Origin: JAKOWB01 sp038363005
Lineage (GTDB): Bacteria; Pseudomonadota; Alphaproteobacteria; Kiloniellales; JACOMY01
Direction: 5' to 3'
Length of the DNA stretch: 64,000 bases
NCBI GenBank assembly: GCA_038363005.1
Contig: JBBQBI010000004.1
Location: 1-64,000, forward strand
Shown: positions 18,265 to 26,768 of the stretch, one piece after another
Position numbering within the stretch: position 1 is the first letter of the stretch
Layout of the letters: the number at the start of each line of letters is the position of its first letter
Translations under genes and position numbers: made by a program
The notes under the pieces: generated by a model
Databases searched by the model: none
The model's input: the letters and a program-made list of their open reading frames with translations, nothing else
What the model was told of the DNA's origin: nothing

Positions 18265-18621
18265 ATGAGCGAGGGCCTTGCGGGGCTGCGCCGCGCCCTG
18301 CTGGCGGCGGCCCAGGCCGGCCAGCCGGTGACCTATCTGGCCCTGGCCGACCAGCTGCTGCCGGGCGAAAGCCACCGCATTCACCGCATCACGCTGCTGC
18401 TGGAGGACCTAGCCCGCGCCGACCACGCCGCCGGCCGGCCGCTGCTGGCGGTCCTGGCGGTCGGCAAGGCGGGGCTGCCCGGGCGGGGCTTCTTCCAGCT
18501 GCTGGCCGGGCTGGGCCGCTATGGGGGCGCGGAGCAGGGGCCTGAGGCGGCGCGATGGCACGCGACCGCCCTGGCGCAGGCGATCGGCTACTGGCAACAG
18601 GCGCCGTCGCGGAACGACTAA
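18265..18621 (+). CDS. Conserved hypothetical protein, 118 residues
   Basis: Begins at ATG 18265 with an agaggggg purine tract just upstream. It contains VTYLALADQL, followed by a helical RITLLLEDLARADHAAGRP. A LAVLAVGKAGLPGRGFFQLL segment follows. This last motif occurs in small bacterial proteins of unknown function, which are often left unannotated. It is soluble, without a signal peptide. It is co-directional with pncA. Its TAA stop overlaps the stop of the convergent XRE gene by four bases (ctaa). Confidence 0.75.
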   Translation: MSEGLAGLRRALLAAAQAGQPVTYLALADQLLPGESHRIHRITLLLEDLARADHAAGRPLLAVLAVGKAGLPGRGFFQLLAGLGRYGGAEQGPEAARWHATALAQAIGYWQQAPSRND

Positions 18622-19040
18622 GTGGTCTTGGGCTTGGCCGGCCGCTTCGCCTTGGCGGCCTTGGTCCTCACCGGCTTGCTCTTCACCGGCTTGCTCTTCA
18701 CCGGTTTGGCCTTGGCAGGCTTCGCCTTCTCAGGCTTGGCCTTCTCCGGCTTTGCCTTTTCCGCCTTGGCCGTGTCGGTCTTCGGCTGGGCGGCGGGCTT
18801 GAGGGCCGCCGGCTTCCACTCCGCCAGGCCATGGGCCAGGGCGGCGCAGGCCAGGCGCACGCTGCGCGGGATCTTGACCTTCTCGCCGTCGCGCTCGCCC
18901 TTCTCGTAGTACTGCACGACGCGGCGCTTCAGGCCCAGCGCCTCGGCCGCCTGCTTCTGCGACAGGTGCTGCAGCTTGCGCCAGCGTTTGAATTCCTGCG
19001 ATCGCACGGTAAGGCCCCTCTCGTCTTTAAGCGCTGCCAT
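18618..19040 (-). CDS. XRE-type helix-turn-helix protein with lysine/proline-rich tail
   Basis: 140-residue protein. Residues about 12-55 form a Cro/C1-type helix-turn-helix (FKRWRKLQHLSQKQAAEALG, then RRVVQYYEKGER). A short helical region carries IPRSVRLACAALAHGLAEW. From about residue 83 onward the chain is almost only Lys, Ala and Pro in repeats such as KAKPEKAKPEKAKPAKAKP and KSKPVKSKPV. This resembles histone H1-like tails and should bind nucleic acid non-specifically. The DNA behind it has short tandem repeats. The regulon is unknown. The stop overlaps that of the convergent neighbour. Confidence 0.85.
   Translation of the reverse strand: MAALKDERGLTVRSQEFKRWRKLQHLSQKQAAEALGLKRRVVQYYEKGERDGEKVKIPRSVRLACAALAHGLAEWKPAALKPAAQPKTDTAKAEKAKPEKAKPEKAKPAKAKPVKSKPVKSKPVRTKAAKAKRPAKPKTT
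18656..18775 (-). repeat. Tandem repeats encoding the KxKP tail
   Basis: Two perfect 15-base copies of ccggcttgctcttca occupy 18671-18700, followed by degenerate 15- and 18-base units (such as tcaggcttggccttctcc). They encode the KSKPV and EKAKP units of the XRE protein tail. Such repeats are prone to length change. Confidence 0.75.
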
Positions 19041-19151
19041 TGAGGCGGGCGGGATTATGGCGCAGGGCCCTTGGCCGGGCCAGCGCGAAGGGCGCCCGGC
19101 GGCCCTGGTTCCGCCTGCGCAACGGTCGCCGGCGCACCGCGTGCGCTGCCG

Positions 19152-20201
19152 CTAGGGTGCCTTGGTCAGGCTCTCCGCGGTCGGCGCCAGGCGCTCGAAG
19201 GCGGCCGGGCTGATCTGGAAGGCCCAGCCCGCGGTCTTGGCCGCCAGGGCGTCGATGAAAGCCTGGGTGCCCTTCAGGCGCTCGGCGTCGTCGCTGTGCT
19301 CCTCGGCCAGCGCGGCGGTCAGGCGGACCCAGGGCTCGTCGTCCAGCATGGCTAGCTCCAGGCGGACCTGGATGCCGTCGAAGGAGGTTACGGTGGTATG
19401 GATAGCCTCGGCCGGGAAGGGCTTGTCGGCGGCGCGGGCGACATCGTTGAAGGTGATGCCGTCGAGCAGCCCGGCCAGGCGTGCCACGGCCTTGGGGTCG
19501 GCGGCCAGGCCATCCGGCTGCCCGGTCTTCACCAGCAGCGCCGGGTCGCCCTTGGCGCGTTCGGCCAGGATCACCTGGCCATCGGCACGGGTCACCACGA
19601 CGCGGCGCGTGGTATCGGCGGGCAGGCTGACCAGCGAGCGGTTCACATAGTCCAGCGGGTCAGGCGAAACGTTCAACTTGCCCGCCGCCAGCCAGGCCTG
19701 GGTCTGGTCGGGAAACCGCAGGTAGGTGCCGCCTTCCTGCTGGTTCACCAGGTCGTTGGTGACGCGACCGATGATGGCGTCGGCCAGCAGCGTGCCGTCG
19801 CCTGCCGACACCGTCATGCGCGCCGCGGAGCTGGCCGCGCCCACCGGATCGTCCAGCCACAGCTTGGCCAGGCGGTCCGGGTTGTCGGTCTTGCGTTCGG
19901 CCAGGGTCAGCTTACCGGCGCTGACCAGCAGTTGGCGCACGGCGGCCGGGTCGGCCGGGAAGCCGCCCTTGTCCGGCAGGCTCCAGCCGCCGTCGGCGGC
20001 GCGCACCAAGTGTACCTTGCCCTTGCCGTTGGTCAGTAGGATGTCTCTTGCGCTGTCGCCGGCCGCCAGCAGCTGGGGAAAAGCGGCCGCGCCGCCGCCG
20101 CTGACCTGGCCGCTGCCCGGCGCGGTGGCCAGCACCACCGCGGCGGCGATCACGGCGGCCAGGGTGAGCAGCAGTAGGCTGAGGAAGCTTCTGGGTTGCA
20201 T
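19152..20201 (-). CDS. DUF4340-domain protein of a Gld-like ABC system
   Basis: 349-residue protein with one N-terminal membrane anchor (SFLSLLLLTLAAVIAAAVVLA). A periplasmic region shows the repeated DUF4340 pattern GGWSLPDKGGFPADPAAVRQL and LVSAGKLTLAERKTDNPD. It is the last gene of a four-gene unit, 14 bases after the GldG-like gene. In related clusters a DUF4340 partner accompanies GldG-type proteins. The function of these proteins outside gliding Bacteroidetes is unknown. Confidence 0.87.
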   Translation of the reverse strand: MQPRSFLSLLLLTLAAVIAAAVVLATAPGSGQVSGGGAAAFPQLLAAGDSARDILLTNGKGKVHLVRAADGGWSLPDKGGFPADPAAVRQLLVSAGKLTLAERKTDNPDRLAKLWLDDPVGAASSAARMTVSAGDGTLLADAIIGRVTNDLVNQQEGGTYLRFPDQTQAWLAAGKLNVSPDPLDYVNRSLVSLPADTTRRVVVTRADGQVILAERAKGDPALLVKTGQPDGLAADPKAVARLAGLLDGITFNDVARAADKPFPAEAIHTTVTSFDGIQVRLELAMLDDEPWVRLTAALAEEHSDDAERLKGTQAFIDALAAKTAGWAFQISPAAFERLAPTAESLTKAP

Positions 20202-20215
20202 GGCTGTTTCCCGGC

Positions 20216-22120
20216 TCAGTCCAGCCGCACGCCGCGCTGGGCGCGGCGGCGGCGCAGCAGGGCGACCAGGAGTCCGATCAGCGCCACGGCGGCCGGCACG
20301 CCGGCGATGTTGCCGAGCTGCAGGCGCTGCACCAGGGTTTCCAGGTCATCGCGCAGGCCCCGCTGTACCTCGCGCAGCTCGCGCCGCGCGTCCAGCAGCT
20401 CGACGCGCAGCTCCTCGACCGCCTTGTCCTGTTCCGGCGTCAGCACCACGCCGCCCTCGGCGGACTGTTCGATCTCGCCGATCTGCGCTTCGGCCTGTTT
20501 GATCTTGTCCAGCAGGTCCTGCTCGCGCGTGCGGTACTTCAGCTCCGCCGCGCGCTGCATTTTGTCGATCACCTCGAAGGGGCGGCTGACCAGTCCACGC
20601 CCGCGCAGCGTCGCCAGCCCGGCCTGGCCGGTCATGGAATCCAGCAGGTTCAGCACCAGGTCGCCGTTGTTGGCCAGCGGCCGCAGCTGGCCGCTCGACT
20701 GGTCGCTGGTCAGCCAGGCCTGGTCGAACAGGAAGTCGCTGTCGGCCACCACCACGATGTCGACCGGCTGCTTGGCCTCGGCCAGGTGGTCGGCCTGCAG
20801 CTTGGCGAAGTCGACCGCCGAGTTGTCCTGCAGCGCCAGCGGCGGGCCGTCCGGAAAAGCACTCCTGGCCGGACCGCCGATGCGGGCGATCAGGGTCTGC
20901 ACACCCAGCGGCTGATAGGTCGCCAGCATCTGCACCGGGTCGGGCGCCATGGCGACCTGGTCGACCGACAGCTGGGTGCCCTGGTCGCTGGTGCTGGCCA
21001 GGGGAGTGAAGCTGGTGGTGGCGCTGTCGAGCGGCTGCACCACGCCGGCCGAGTTCAGGTTCAGCACCGTGAGTTCGGCCAGGCTGGGGTCGTCGGCCTT
21101 GAAGTAGTCACGGCCCAGTGCCAGCCAGATGATGTAGTCGGTGACCACCTGGCGACCCTGCGAATAGGCCATGACGCGGCGCGCGGTCAGGCGGTCGCCG
21201 GCGACAACGCCCTGCGGCACGGCGAAGCCCCAGGCGTCGAACAGCGGCTTGATGGTGGTCAGGTCGGCCATGGTCGGCGGCAGGAACTGCTGCTGGTTCA
21301 TCGCCGCCTGGCGCTCCGAGAAGGGGTCGGCGAAGACCATCAGCTTGCCGCCGCGCAGCACGAACTGGTCGAGCGCATAGAGCTGCGCCGGCGACAGCCC
21401 CTCGGGCTGGATCAGCAGGATGGTGGAGATGCTGGGGTCGACGACGCCGGCATTGGCCTCGACATTAGTCAGCTGGAAGACCTGCTGCATCAGGGTCGCC
21501 AGAATCTGCGGCTGGAAGTTGGTCGACTGGTCGCCTAGCAGCGACAGTGCGCCCAGGTAGCCGACCTTGCCCTTGTCGGGGTGGGCTAGCGCCTGGATCA
21601 TCTGCGCCAGGTCGTATTCCAGGTAGGCGGCGCGGTCGAGTGCGAAGAAGGGGATCGACTGCTTGTCGTCGGTGGCGTTGCGCCCGGCCAGGCCGAAGTA
21701 GACCAGGTCGCCCGACTCGTCGCCCAGCCCCAGGCCCTGCACGCCGTCGGCCACCGCCAAATCCTCCTCGGGCGAGAAGGGCGCGGGGTCGTAGCGCTGG
21801 ATAGTGATCTTGCCGCCAGACAGCCGCCGGAAGGCATCCAGCATGTCGATCACCCGCTCGGCGTGGCTGGCATAGGCCGGGTTCACGTCCATCAGCAGGC
21901 GCGAGATGTAGAGCCTGAGGGTGATCGGCTCGGTCACGCTTTCAGCCAGCTGTTCGGTCGCCGGCGACAGCGTGAAGCGCCCGTCCTCGGTCAGGTCGAG
22001 GCGCAGGCGGGTCAGCGCTCCGCCGGCGAAGAGGTTGATGGCGACGAAGAGCACGACCGACAGCAGGATACCCAGCCCGGCAAGGCGGCGGCGGCTCCAG
22101 CGGCTGAAAGGATTGCGCAT
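20216..22120 (-). CDS. GldG-like ABC-associated membrane protein
   Basis: 634-residue protein with an N-terminal membrane helix (LGILLSVVLFVAINLFAGG) and a long periplasmic region of the ABC-type uncharacterised/GldG type, including YDPAPFSPEEDLAVADG and LRGGKLMVFADPFSERQA. A coiled coil lies near residues 540-600, and a C-terminal membrane helix is followed by RRRRAQRGV. It is four bases after the ABC permease gene, so it is one transcription unit. It likely forms the extracytoplasmic part of the exporter. Confidence 0.87.
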   Translation of the reverse strand: MRNPFSRWSRRRLAGLGILLSVVLFVAINLFAGGALTRLRLDLTEDGRFTLSPATEQLAESVTEPITLRLYISRLLMDVNPAYASHAERVIDMLDAFRRLSGGKITIQRYDPAPFSPEEDLAVADGVQGLGLGDESGDLVYFGLAGRNATDDKQSIPFFALDRAAYLEYDLAQMIQALAHPDKGKVGYLGALSLLGDQSTNFQPQILATLMQQVFQLTNVEANAGVVDPSISTILLIQPEGLSPAQLYALDQFVLRGGKLMVFADPFSERQAAMNQQQFLPPTMADLTTIKPLFDAWGFAVPQGVVAGDRLTARRVMAYSQGRQVVTDYIIWLALGRDYFKADDPSLAELTVLNLNSAGVVQPLDSATTSFTPLASTSDQGTQLSVDQVAMAPDPVQMLATYQPLGVQTLIARIGGPARSAFPDGPPLALQDNSAVDFAKLQADHLAEAKQPVDIVVVADSDFLFDQAWLTSDQSSGQLRPLANNGDLVLNLLDSMTGQAGLATLRGRGLVSRPFEVIDKMQRAAELKYRTREQDLLDKIKQAEAQIGEIEQSAEGGVVLTPEQDKAVEELRVELLDARRELREVQRGLRDDLETLVQRLQLGNIAGVPAAVALIGLLVALLRRRRAQRGVRLD

Positions 22121-22124
22121 GCCG

Positions 22125-22859
22125 TTAGCCCGCCTTCTTCAGCTCGACCACGAGCGTGTTCACCACCAGCGCGGTGGCGATCAGCGAGGCGAAGTAGACC
22201 AGGTCCTTGAGTTCCAGCGCGCCCTGCGAGAGCTGCTGGAAATGCGCCTGGAACGACAGCCCGGCGACGGCCGAGGCCAGGGCCTCCGGCAGAAAGGACT
22301 TGAGGAAGGACTGCACCACGTCGGCGCCGGCCAGCAGCAGCAGGAAGCAGGCGGCGGCGGACAACACGAAGGCGATCACCTGATTGCGGGTGAGGGCGGA
22401 GATGGCGCTGCCGACCGCCAGGTAGCCGCCAGCCATCAGCCAGGAGCCGAGGTAGCCGGTGGCAATCACGCCGCCATCCGGGTTACCCAGCCAGGCCACG
22501 GTGATCCAGATCGGGAAGGTCAGCGCCAGCGCGATGCCGGCAAAGATCCAGGCGGCCAGGAACTTGCCGACCACGGCTTCCGCCGTGGTGATCGGCAGGG
22601 TCATGAGGAATTCCAGCGTCCCGGCCTTGCGCTCCTCGGCCCAGAGCCGCATCGACAGCGCCGGCACCAGGAAGAGGTAGAGCCAAGGGTGGAAGTTGAA
22701 GAAGGGCTCCAGATCCGCCTGGCCGCGTTCGAAGAAGCCGCCGACATAGAAGGTCAGCGCGCCAGCCAGGGCCAGGAAGATGACGATGAAGACATAGGCC
22801 AGCGGCGAGGCGAAGTAGGCCACCAGCTCGCGGCGGGCGACGATGATGACGTTACGCAT
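22125..22859 (-). CDS. ABC-2 type permease, GldF-like
   Basis: 244-residue integral membrane protein starting at ATG 22859 (MRNVIIVARREL). About six hydrophobic helices are visible. The segment LRLWAEERKAGTLEFLMTLP, present here as SMRLWAEERKAGTLEFLMT, is the classic ABC-2 permease coupling motif. Its start overlaps the end of the ATPase gene by eight bases. With the ATPase it forms the membrane core of the Gld-like transporter. Confidence 0.9.
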   Translation of the reverse strand: MRNVIIVARRELVAYFASPLAYVFIVIFLALAGALTFYVGGFFERGQADLEPFFNFHPWLYLFLVPALSMRLWAEERKAGTLEFLMTLPITTAEAVVGKFLAAWIFAGIALALTFPIWITVAWLGNPDGGVIATGYLGSWLMAGGYLAVGSAISALTRNQVIAFVLSAAACFLLLLAGADVVQSFLKSFLPEALASAVAGLSFQAHFQQLSQGALELKDLVYFASLIATALVVNTLVVELKKAG

Positions 22860-23580
22860 GGGCGGCATCCCCCAGCGTTAGGCGGCGGAAGACATCCTCC
22901 GGCCGGGCGGCGGCGAACAGCACCCGTGGCAGGCCGTCGGCGACGATGCTGCCGCGCGCGATGACGATGGCGCGGGTGCAGACGGCCTCGACCTCCTCCA
23001 GGATGTGTGTGGAGACGACGATGGCCTTTTCCGCCGCCATCTCGGCCAGCAGGCTGCGCACCTCGTGCTTCTGGTTGGGGTCCAGGCCGTCGGTCGGCTC
23101 GTCCAGGATCAGCACCTCGGGGTCGTGCAGGATGGCCTGCGCCAGGCCGACGCGCCGCTTGAAGCCCTTGGACAGCGTATCGATCGGCCGGTGCCAGACC
23201 TCGCTGAGGTCGAGGCGGCCGACCACCCAGTCGCGCCGCTCGCGCCAGCGCGCGGTGGACAGGCCGCGCACCCGGGCAACGAAGCGCAGCAGGCTGGCCG
23301 GCGTCATGTCGCCGTAGAGCGGGGCACCTTCCGGCAGGTAGCCAAGGCGGCGGCGCGCCGCCAGGGGATGCGCCACTACATCCTCGCCGGCGACCCGGGC
23401 GTGACCGGCCGTGGGCTCGAGAAAGCCGGTGATCATCTTCATGGTGGTGGACTTGCCGGCGCCGTTGGGGCCAAGGAAGCCCAGCACCTCGCCGCGCTGC
23501 AGCGAGAAGCTGACGTCGCGCACGGCGGTCAGGCGGCCGAAGCGCTTGCCCAGGCCTTCGATTTCGATCAGCGGCGTCAC
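22852..23580 (-). CDS. ABC transporter ATP-binding protein, GldA-like
   Basis: 242-residue ATPase with Walker A GPNGAGKSTTMKMI, Q-loop region LGYLPEGAPLYGDMT, signature TLSKGFKRRVGLAQAI and Walker B VLILDEPTDGLDP. The H-loop STHILEEVE follows. The ABC signature is LSKGF rather than LSGGQ, common in this branch. The start is set at GTG 23580 (first residues VTPLIEIEG), about 11 bases after ttggag; a GTG four codons upstream is an alternative. It is the first gene of the ATPase-permease-GldG-DUF4340 operon and is divergent from the Mla genes. Confidence 0.92.
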   Translation of the reverse strand: MTPLIEIEGLGKRFGRLTAVRDVSFSLQRGEVLGFLGPNGAGKSTTMKMITGFLEPTAGHARVAGEDVVAHPLAARRRLGYLPEGAPLYGDMTPASLLRFVARVRGLSTARWRERRDWVVGRLDLSEVWHRPIDTLSKGFKRRVGLAQAILHDPEVLILDEPTDGLDPNQKHEVRSLLAEMAAEKAIVVSTHILEEVEAVCTRAIVIARGSIVADGLPRVLFAAARPEDVFRRLTLGDAAHA

Positions 23581-23771
23581 GAGTGATGGCACTCCAAGAC
23601 CCTGGCCCCCAGGTATGGCAGTCCCTTTGGCGTGGGCGCGCGTTATAGACCTGGGCGCCTTGCCTTGTGAAGGCGTGCTATCGCCGCAGCCCGGCCTTGC
23701 GCTAGTCTCGCGCACGGTTGTCGGGCGGGGGCGCAGGACAGCCGTAGTGCAGGGGTAGGTTTGACCGAGTG

Positions 23772-24950
23772 ATGCTGGAGGACCGGGCAAAGCAGGCCGC
23801 CGATGCGGCGGCGACAGGCGCGCCTGCCCGCGTGACGCAGTCGCGCGACGGCGAGGTGCTGCGCCTTGCCTTTGCCGGTGACTGGACGACCCGCAACCTT
23901 GCCCCCGTGGAACGCAGCCTGAACCGCCTGGCGCAGCAGGTGAAGGGCGCCCGCCGCGCCGAGCTCGACCTCGCCGGCATGGCGGGCTTCGATACCGCCG
24001 GTGCCTGGCTGCTGCTGCGCACGCGCAAGGGGCTGGAGGCCGCCGGCCTGACTGTCGCGCTGGCCGGTCTGGCGGCGGACGACCAGCGGCTACTGGAGAC
24101 CGTCGCAGAGCATCAGCGCCCGCCGCCATCCCGCACCCGCCGGGCCAACGCCGCGCTGCGCTTCGTCGCCCAGTTCGGCGAGGCGACAGTGGGGCTGATC
24201 ACCAGCTGCAAACTGCTGGTCAACTTCCTCGGTCTCACCATAATCACCCTGGGCCGCTCGCTGGCCTCGCCCTGGCGCATCCGCTGGCGCGCCGTGCTGG
24301 CGCACATGGAAACCTCCGGCGTGCAGGCGCTGCCGATCGTTGGGCTGATATCCTTCCTGATCGGCATCGTGCTGGCCTATCAGGGGGCCGAGCAGCTGGC
24401 CCGCTTCGGTGCGCAGATCTACACGGTCAACATCGTTGGCGTCGGCGTGCTGCGCGAGATGGCGATCCTGCTGACGGCGATCATCGTCGCCGGTCGTTCC
24501 GGCAGCGCCTACACCGCGCAGATCGGTGCCATGCACGTGAACGAGGAGGTCGACGCGCTGAAGACCCTGGGCCTGGATCCCATGGAGATCCTGGTGATTC
24601 CCCGGATCATCGCGCTCTGCCTGGTGCTGCCGCTGCTGGCCTTCTACGCCGACCTCATGGGTCTGCTCGGCGGCGCGGTGATGGCCAGCCTGCAGCTCGA
24701 CATCTCGATGCTGCAGTTCGTCCGCCAGCTGCGCGACGCGGTGGATGCCAACGATCTCTTCGTCGGCCTGGTCAAGGCGCTACCCTTTGCCTTCATCATC
24801 GCCATGGTCGGCTGCTTCGAAGGCTTCCGCGTCGAGCGCAGTGCCGAATCCGTCGGCCATGCCACGACGCGCGCCGTGGTCGAGGGCGTGTTCCTGGTCA
24901 TCGTGCTCGACGCCATGCTGTCGATCTTCTTCCAGATTATCGGGTTCTGA
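23772..24950 (+). CDS. mlaE: MlaE-type lipid ABC permease with fused N-terminal STAS domain
   Basis: 392-residue protein. Residues about 20-115 form a STAS domain like MlaB, with the FDTAGAWLLL helix start. Residues about 130-390 are a MlaE permease with the family segments GVQALPIVGLISFLIGIVLA, GVGVLREMAILLTAIIVAGR and FVGLVKALPFAFIIAMVGC. In enterobacteria MlaB is a separate small protein, so this is a natural MlaB-MlaE fusion. It would move phospholipids between the inner membrane and the MlaD periplasmic hexamer. The direct ATG at 23772 follows a GTG at 23769. Confidence 0.9.
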   Translation: MLEDRAKQAADAAATGAPARVTQSRDGEVLRLAFAGDWTTRNLAPVERSLNRLAQQVKGARRAELDLAGMAGFDTAGAWLLLRTRKGLEAAGLTVALAGLAADDQRLLETVAEHQRPPPSRTRRANAALRFVAQFGEATVGLITSCKLLVNFLGLTIITLGRSLASPWRIRWRAVLAHMETSGVQALPIVGLISFLIGIVLAYQGAEQLARFGAQIYTVNIVGVGVLREMAILLTAIIVAGRSGSAYTAQIGAMHVNEEVDALKTLGLDPMEILVIPRIIALCLVLPLLAFYADLMGLLGGAVMASLQLDISMLQFVRQLRDAVDANDLFVGLVKALPFAFIIAMVGCFEGFRVERSAESVGHATTRAVVEGVFLVIVLDAMLSIFFQIIGF

Positions 24951-24952
24951 GC

Positions 24953-25756
24953 ATGGCCGACCCGCGCGACGCCAACCCCATCATCAAGGTGACCGGCCTG
25001 GTCAATCGCTTCGGCCAGCAGGTGGTGCACGATCACCTGGACTTCAGCGTGCGCCGGGGCGAGGTGATGGGCGTGGTCGGTGGATCGGGCGCCGGCAAGT
25101 CGGTGCTGATGCGCACCATCATCGGCCTAAATCGTCCGGCCGCCGGCCGCATCGAGGTCTTCGGCGAGGAGGTCTCGGCCATGTCCGAGGCGCAGCGCCG
25201 GCGCGTGCAGCGCCGCTGGGGCGTGCTGTTCCAGGATGGCGCGCTGTTCTCCTCGCTCACCGTCGGGCAGAACGTCGAGGTGCCGCTGCGCGAGCATACC
25301 GACCTGGCGGCGGCGGCCCGGCAGGAGCTGGTGGCCCTCAAGCTGGCCCTGGTCGGCCTGCCGGCCGAGGCGGCTGACAAGCTGCCGTCGGAGATCTCCG
25401 GCGGCATGCGCAAGCGCGCCGGGCTGGCCCGCGCCCTGGCGCTCGACGCCGAGATCCTGTTCCTGGACGAGCCGACCGCCGGCCTGGATCCGATCGGCGC
25501 ACACCATTTCGACGAGCTGATCGGCACGCTGCAGGATACCCTGGGGCTGACGGTGGTCCTGGTGACCCACGATCTCGACACGCTGCACGGCATCTGCGAC
25601 AGGGTGTCGGTACTGCTCGACCGGCGTGTTAAGGTCGGCACCATCGAGGAGCTTATGCAGATCGAACATCCCTGGCTGAAGGAATACTTCCTCGGACCCC
25701 GCGGTCGCGCCGCCGAGGCGGCGCACCAGCGGCAGTTGGCGGTGGAGCACCCGTAA
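24953..25756 (+). CDS. mlaF: MlaF-type lipid ABC transporter ATPase
   Basis: 267-residue ATPase with Walker A GGSGAGKSVLMRTI, signature SGGMRKRAGLARALAL, Walker B EILFLDEPTAGLDP and H-loop VTHDLDT. The MRKRAGLARA signature is typical of MlaF. It starts two bases after the permease stop and ends one base before the MCE gene, so all are translated from one message. A short C-terminal extension follows LKEYFLGPRGR. Confidence 0.93.
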   Translation: MADPRDANPIIKVTGLVNRFGQQVVHDHLDFSVRRGEVMGVVGGSGAGKSVLMRTIIGLNRPAAGRIEVFGEEVSAMSEAQRRRVQRRWGVLFQDGALFSSLTVGQNVEVPLREHTDLAAAARQELVALKLALVGLPAEAADKLPSEISGGMRKRAGLARALALDAEILFLDEPTAGLDPIGAHHFDELIGTLQDTLGLTVVLVTHDLDTLHGICDRVSVLLDRRVKVGTIEELMQIEHPWLKEYFLGPRGRAAEAAHQRQLAVEHP

Positions 25757-25757
25757 C

Positions 25758-26768
25758 GTGGAAACCCGTGCGAGCTATCTGCTGGTCGGAGGCTTCGTGC
25801 TGGCGCTGCTCGCCGGCACGCTGGGCTTCCTGGTCTGGCTGGCCAATGCCGGCGATTCCACGCCGCAGGTCCGCTATGACGTAGTCTACGAGGGCTCGGT
25901 CACCGGGATGCGAGTCGGCAGCCCGGTGCGCCTGAACGGCGTCAAGGTGGGCGACGTGGTGCTGGTGGCGCTGGACAAGCAGGACCCCAGCAAGGTGCGC
26001 ATCGGACTGGAGGTCTCGCAGGAGATCCCGATCAAGGAGGATACCCGCGCCAGCCTGGAGCTGGAGGGCTTGACCGGCGGCCGCTACCTGCTGCTGACCG
26101 GCTCCAGCCCGGCCTCGCCAAAGCTGGGCCCGACACCGGGCGAGCCCTACCCGATCATTGCCGCGCTGCCCTCGGCGCTGGACCAGGTGCTGCAGGATGC
26201 GCCGACCATCCTGGCGAACATCAACCAGCTGCTGTCGCGCGGCAACCAGCTGCTGTCGGACCGCAACCTGGCCAACATCACCAGCACCTTCGCCGACCTC
26301 TCTACCATCACCCATACCCTGGCCCAGAACAGCGACCGCATCGACCAGATCCTGGCGAACGTCGACGCCACCCTGGCCAGCCTGAAGACTGCTGGCTCCG
26401 CGGTGGAGGACTTCGCCGACGTGCTGCAGCAGGACGCCGGCGGCCTGCTGCAGTCGGCGACCGAGGCCTTCGAAAGCGTCAACGGACTGGCGGTGAAGCT
26501 GAACAAGGCCTTCGAGAACACCGGCGCCGACGTGCACCGCCTGGTGAACAACATTTCCGCCGCCGCCGACGAAGTCTCCAAGATGGTGGCGGAGAACCGC
26601 GAGCCGCTGCGTGACTTCACGGCGCAGGGGCTTTTCGAGCTGATCAATTTCCTCGCCGAGGCGCGCGATCTGGTGGCTGGCCTGCGCAAGATCACCATCG
26701 AGGTCGAGCGCGACCCGGCTCGGTTCCTCTTCGGTGACCAGCAGGAAGGCTATGAACCTGGCCGATAA
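25758..26768 (+). CDS. mlaD: MlaD-family MCE-domain protein
   Basis: 336-residue protein beginning at GTG 25758. One N-terminal membrane helix (LLVGGFVLALLAGTLGFLVW) is followed by the MCE domain (YDVVYEGSVTGMRVGSPVRL, then NGVKVGDVV). A long helical C-terminal region of roughly 180 residues follows. It is longer than E. coli MlaD (about 180 residues), resembling the extended MCE proteins that bridge the periplasm. It would be the substrate-binding ring of this lipid transporter. Confidence 0.9.
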   Translation: METRASYLLVGGFVLALLAGTLGFLVWLANAGDSTPQVRYDVVYEGSVTGMRVGSPVRLNGVKVGDVVLVALDKQDPSKVRIGLEVSQEIPIKEDTRASLELEGLTGGRYLLLTGSSPASPKLGPTPGEPYPIIAALPSALDQVLQDAPTILANINQLLSRGNQLLSDRNLANITSTFADLSTITHTLAQNSDRIDQILANVDATLASLKTAGSAVEDFADVLQQDAGGLLQSATEAFESVNGLAVKLNKAFENTGADVHRLVNNISAAADEVSKMVAENREPLRDFTAQGLFELINFLAEARDLVAGLRKITIEVERDPARFLFGDQQEGYEPGR

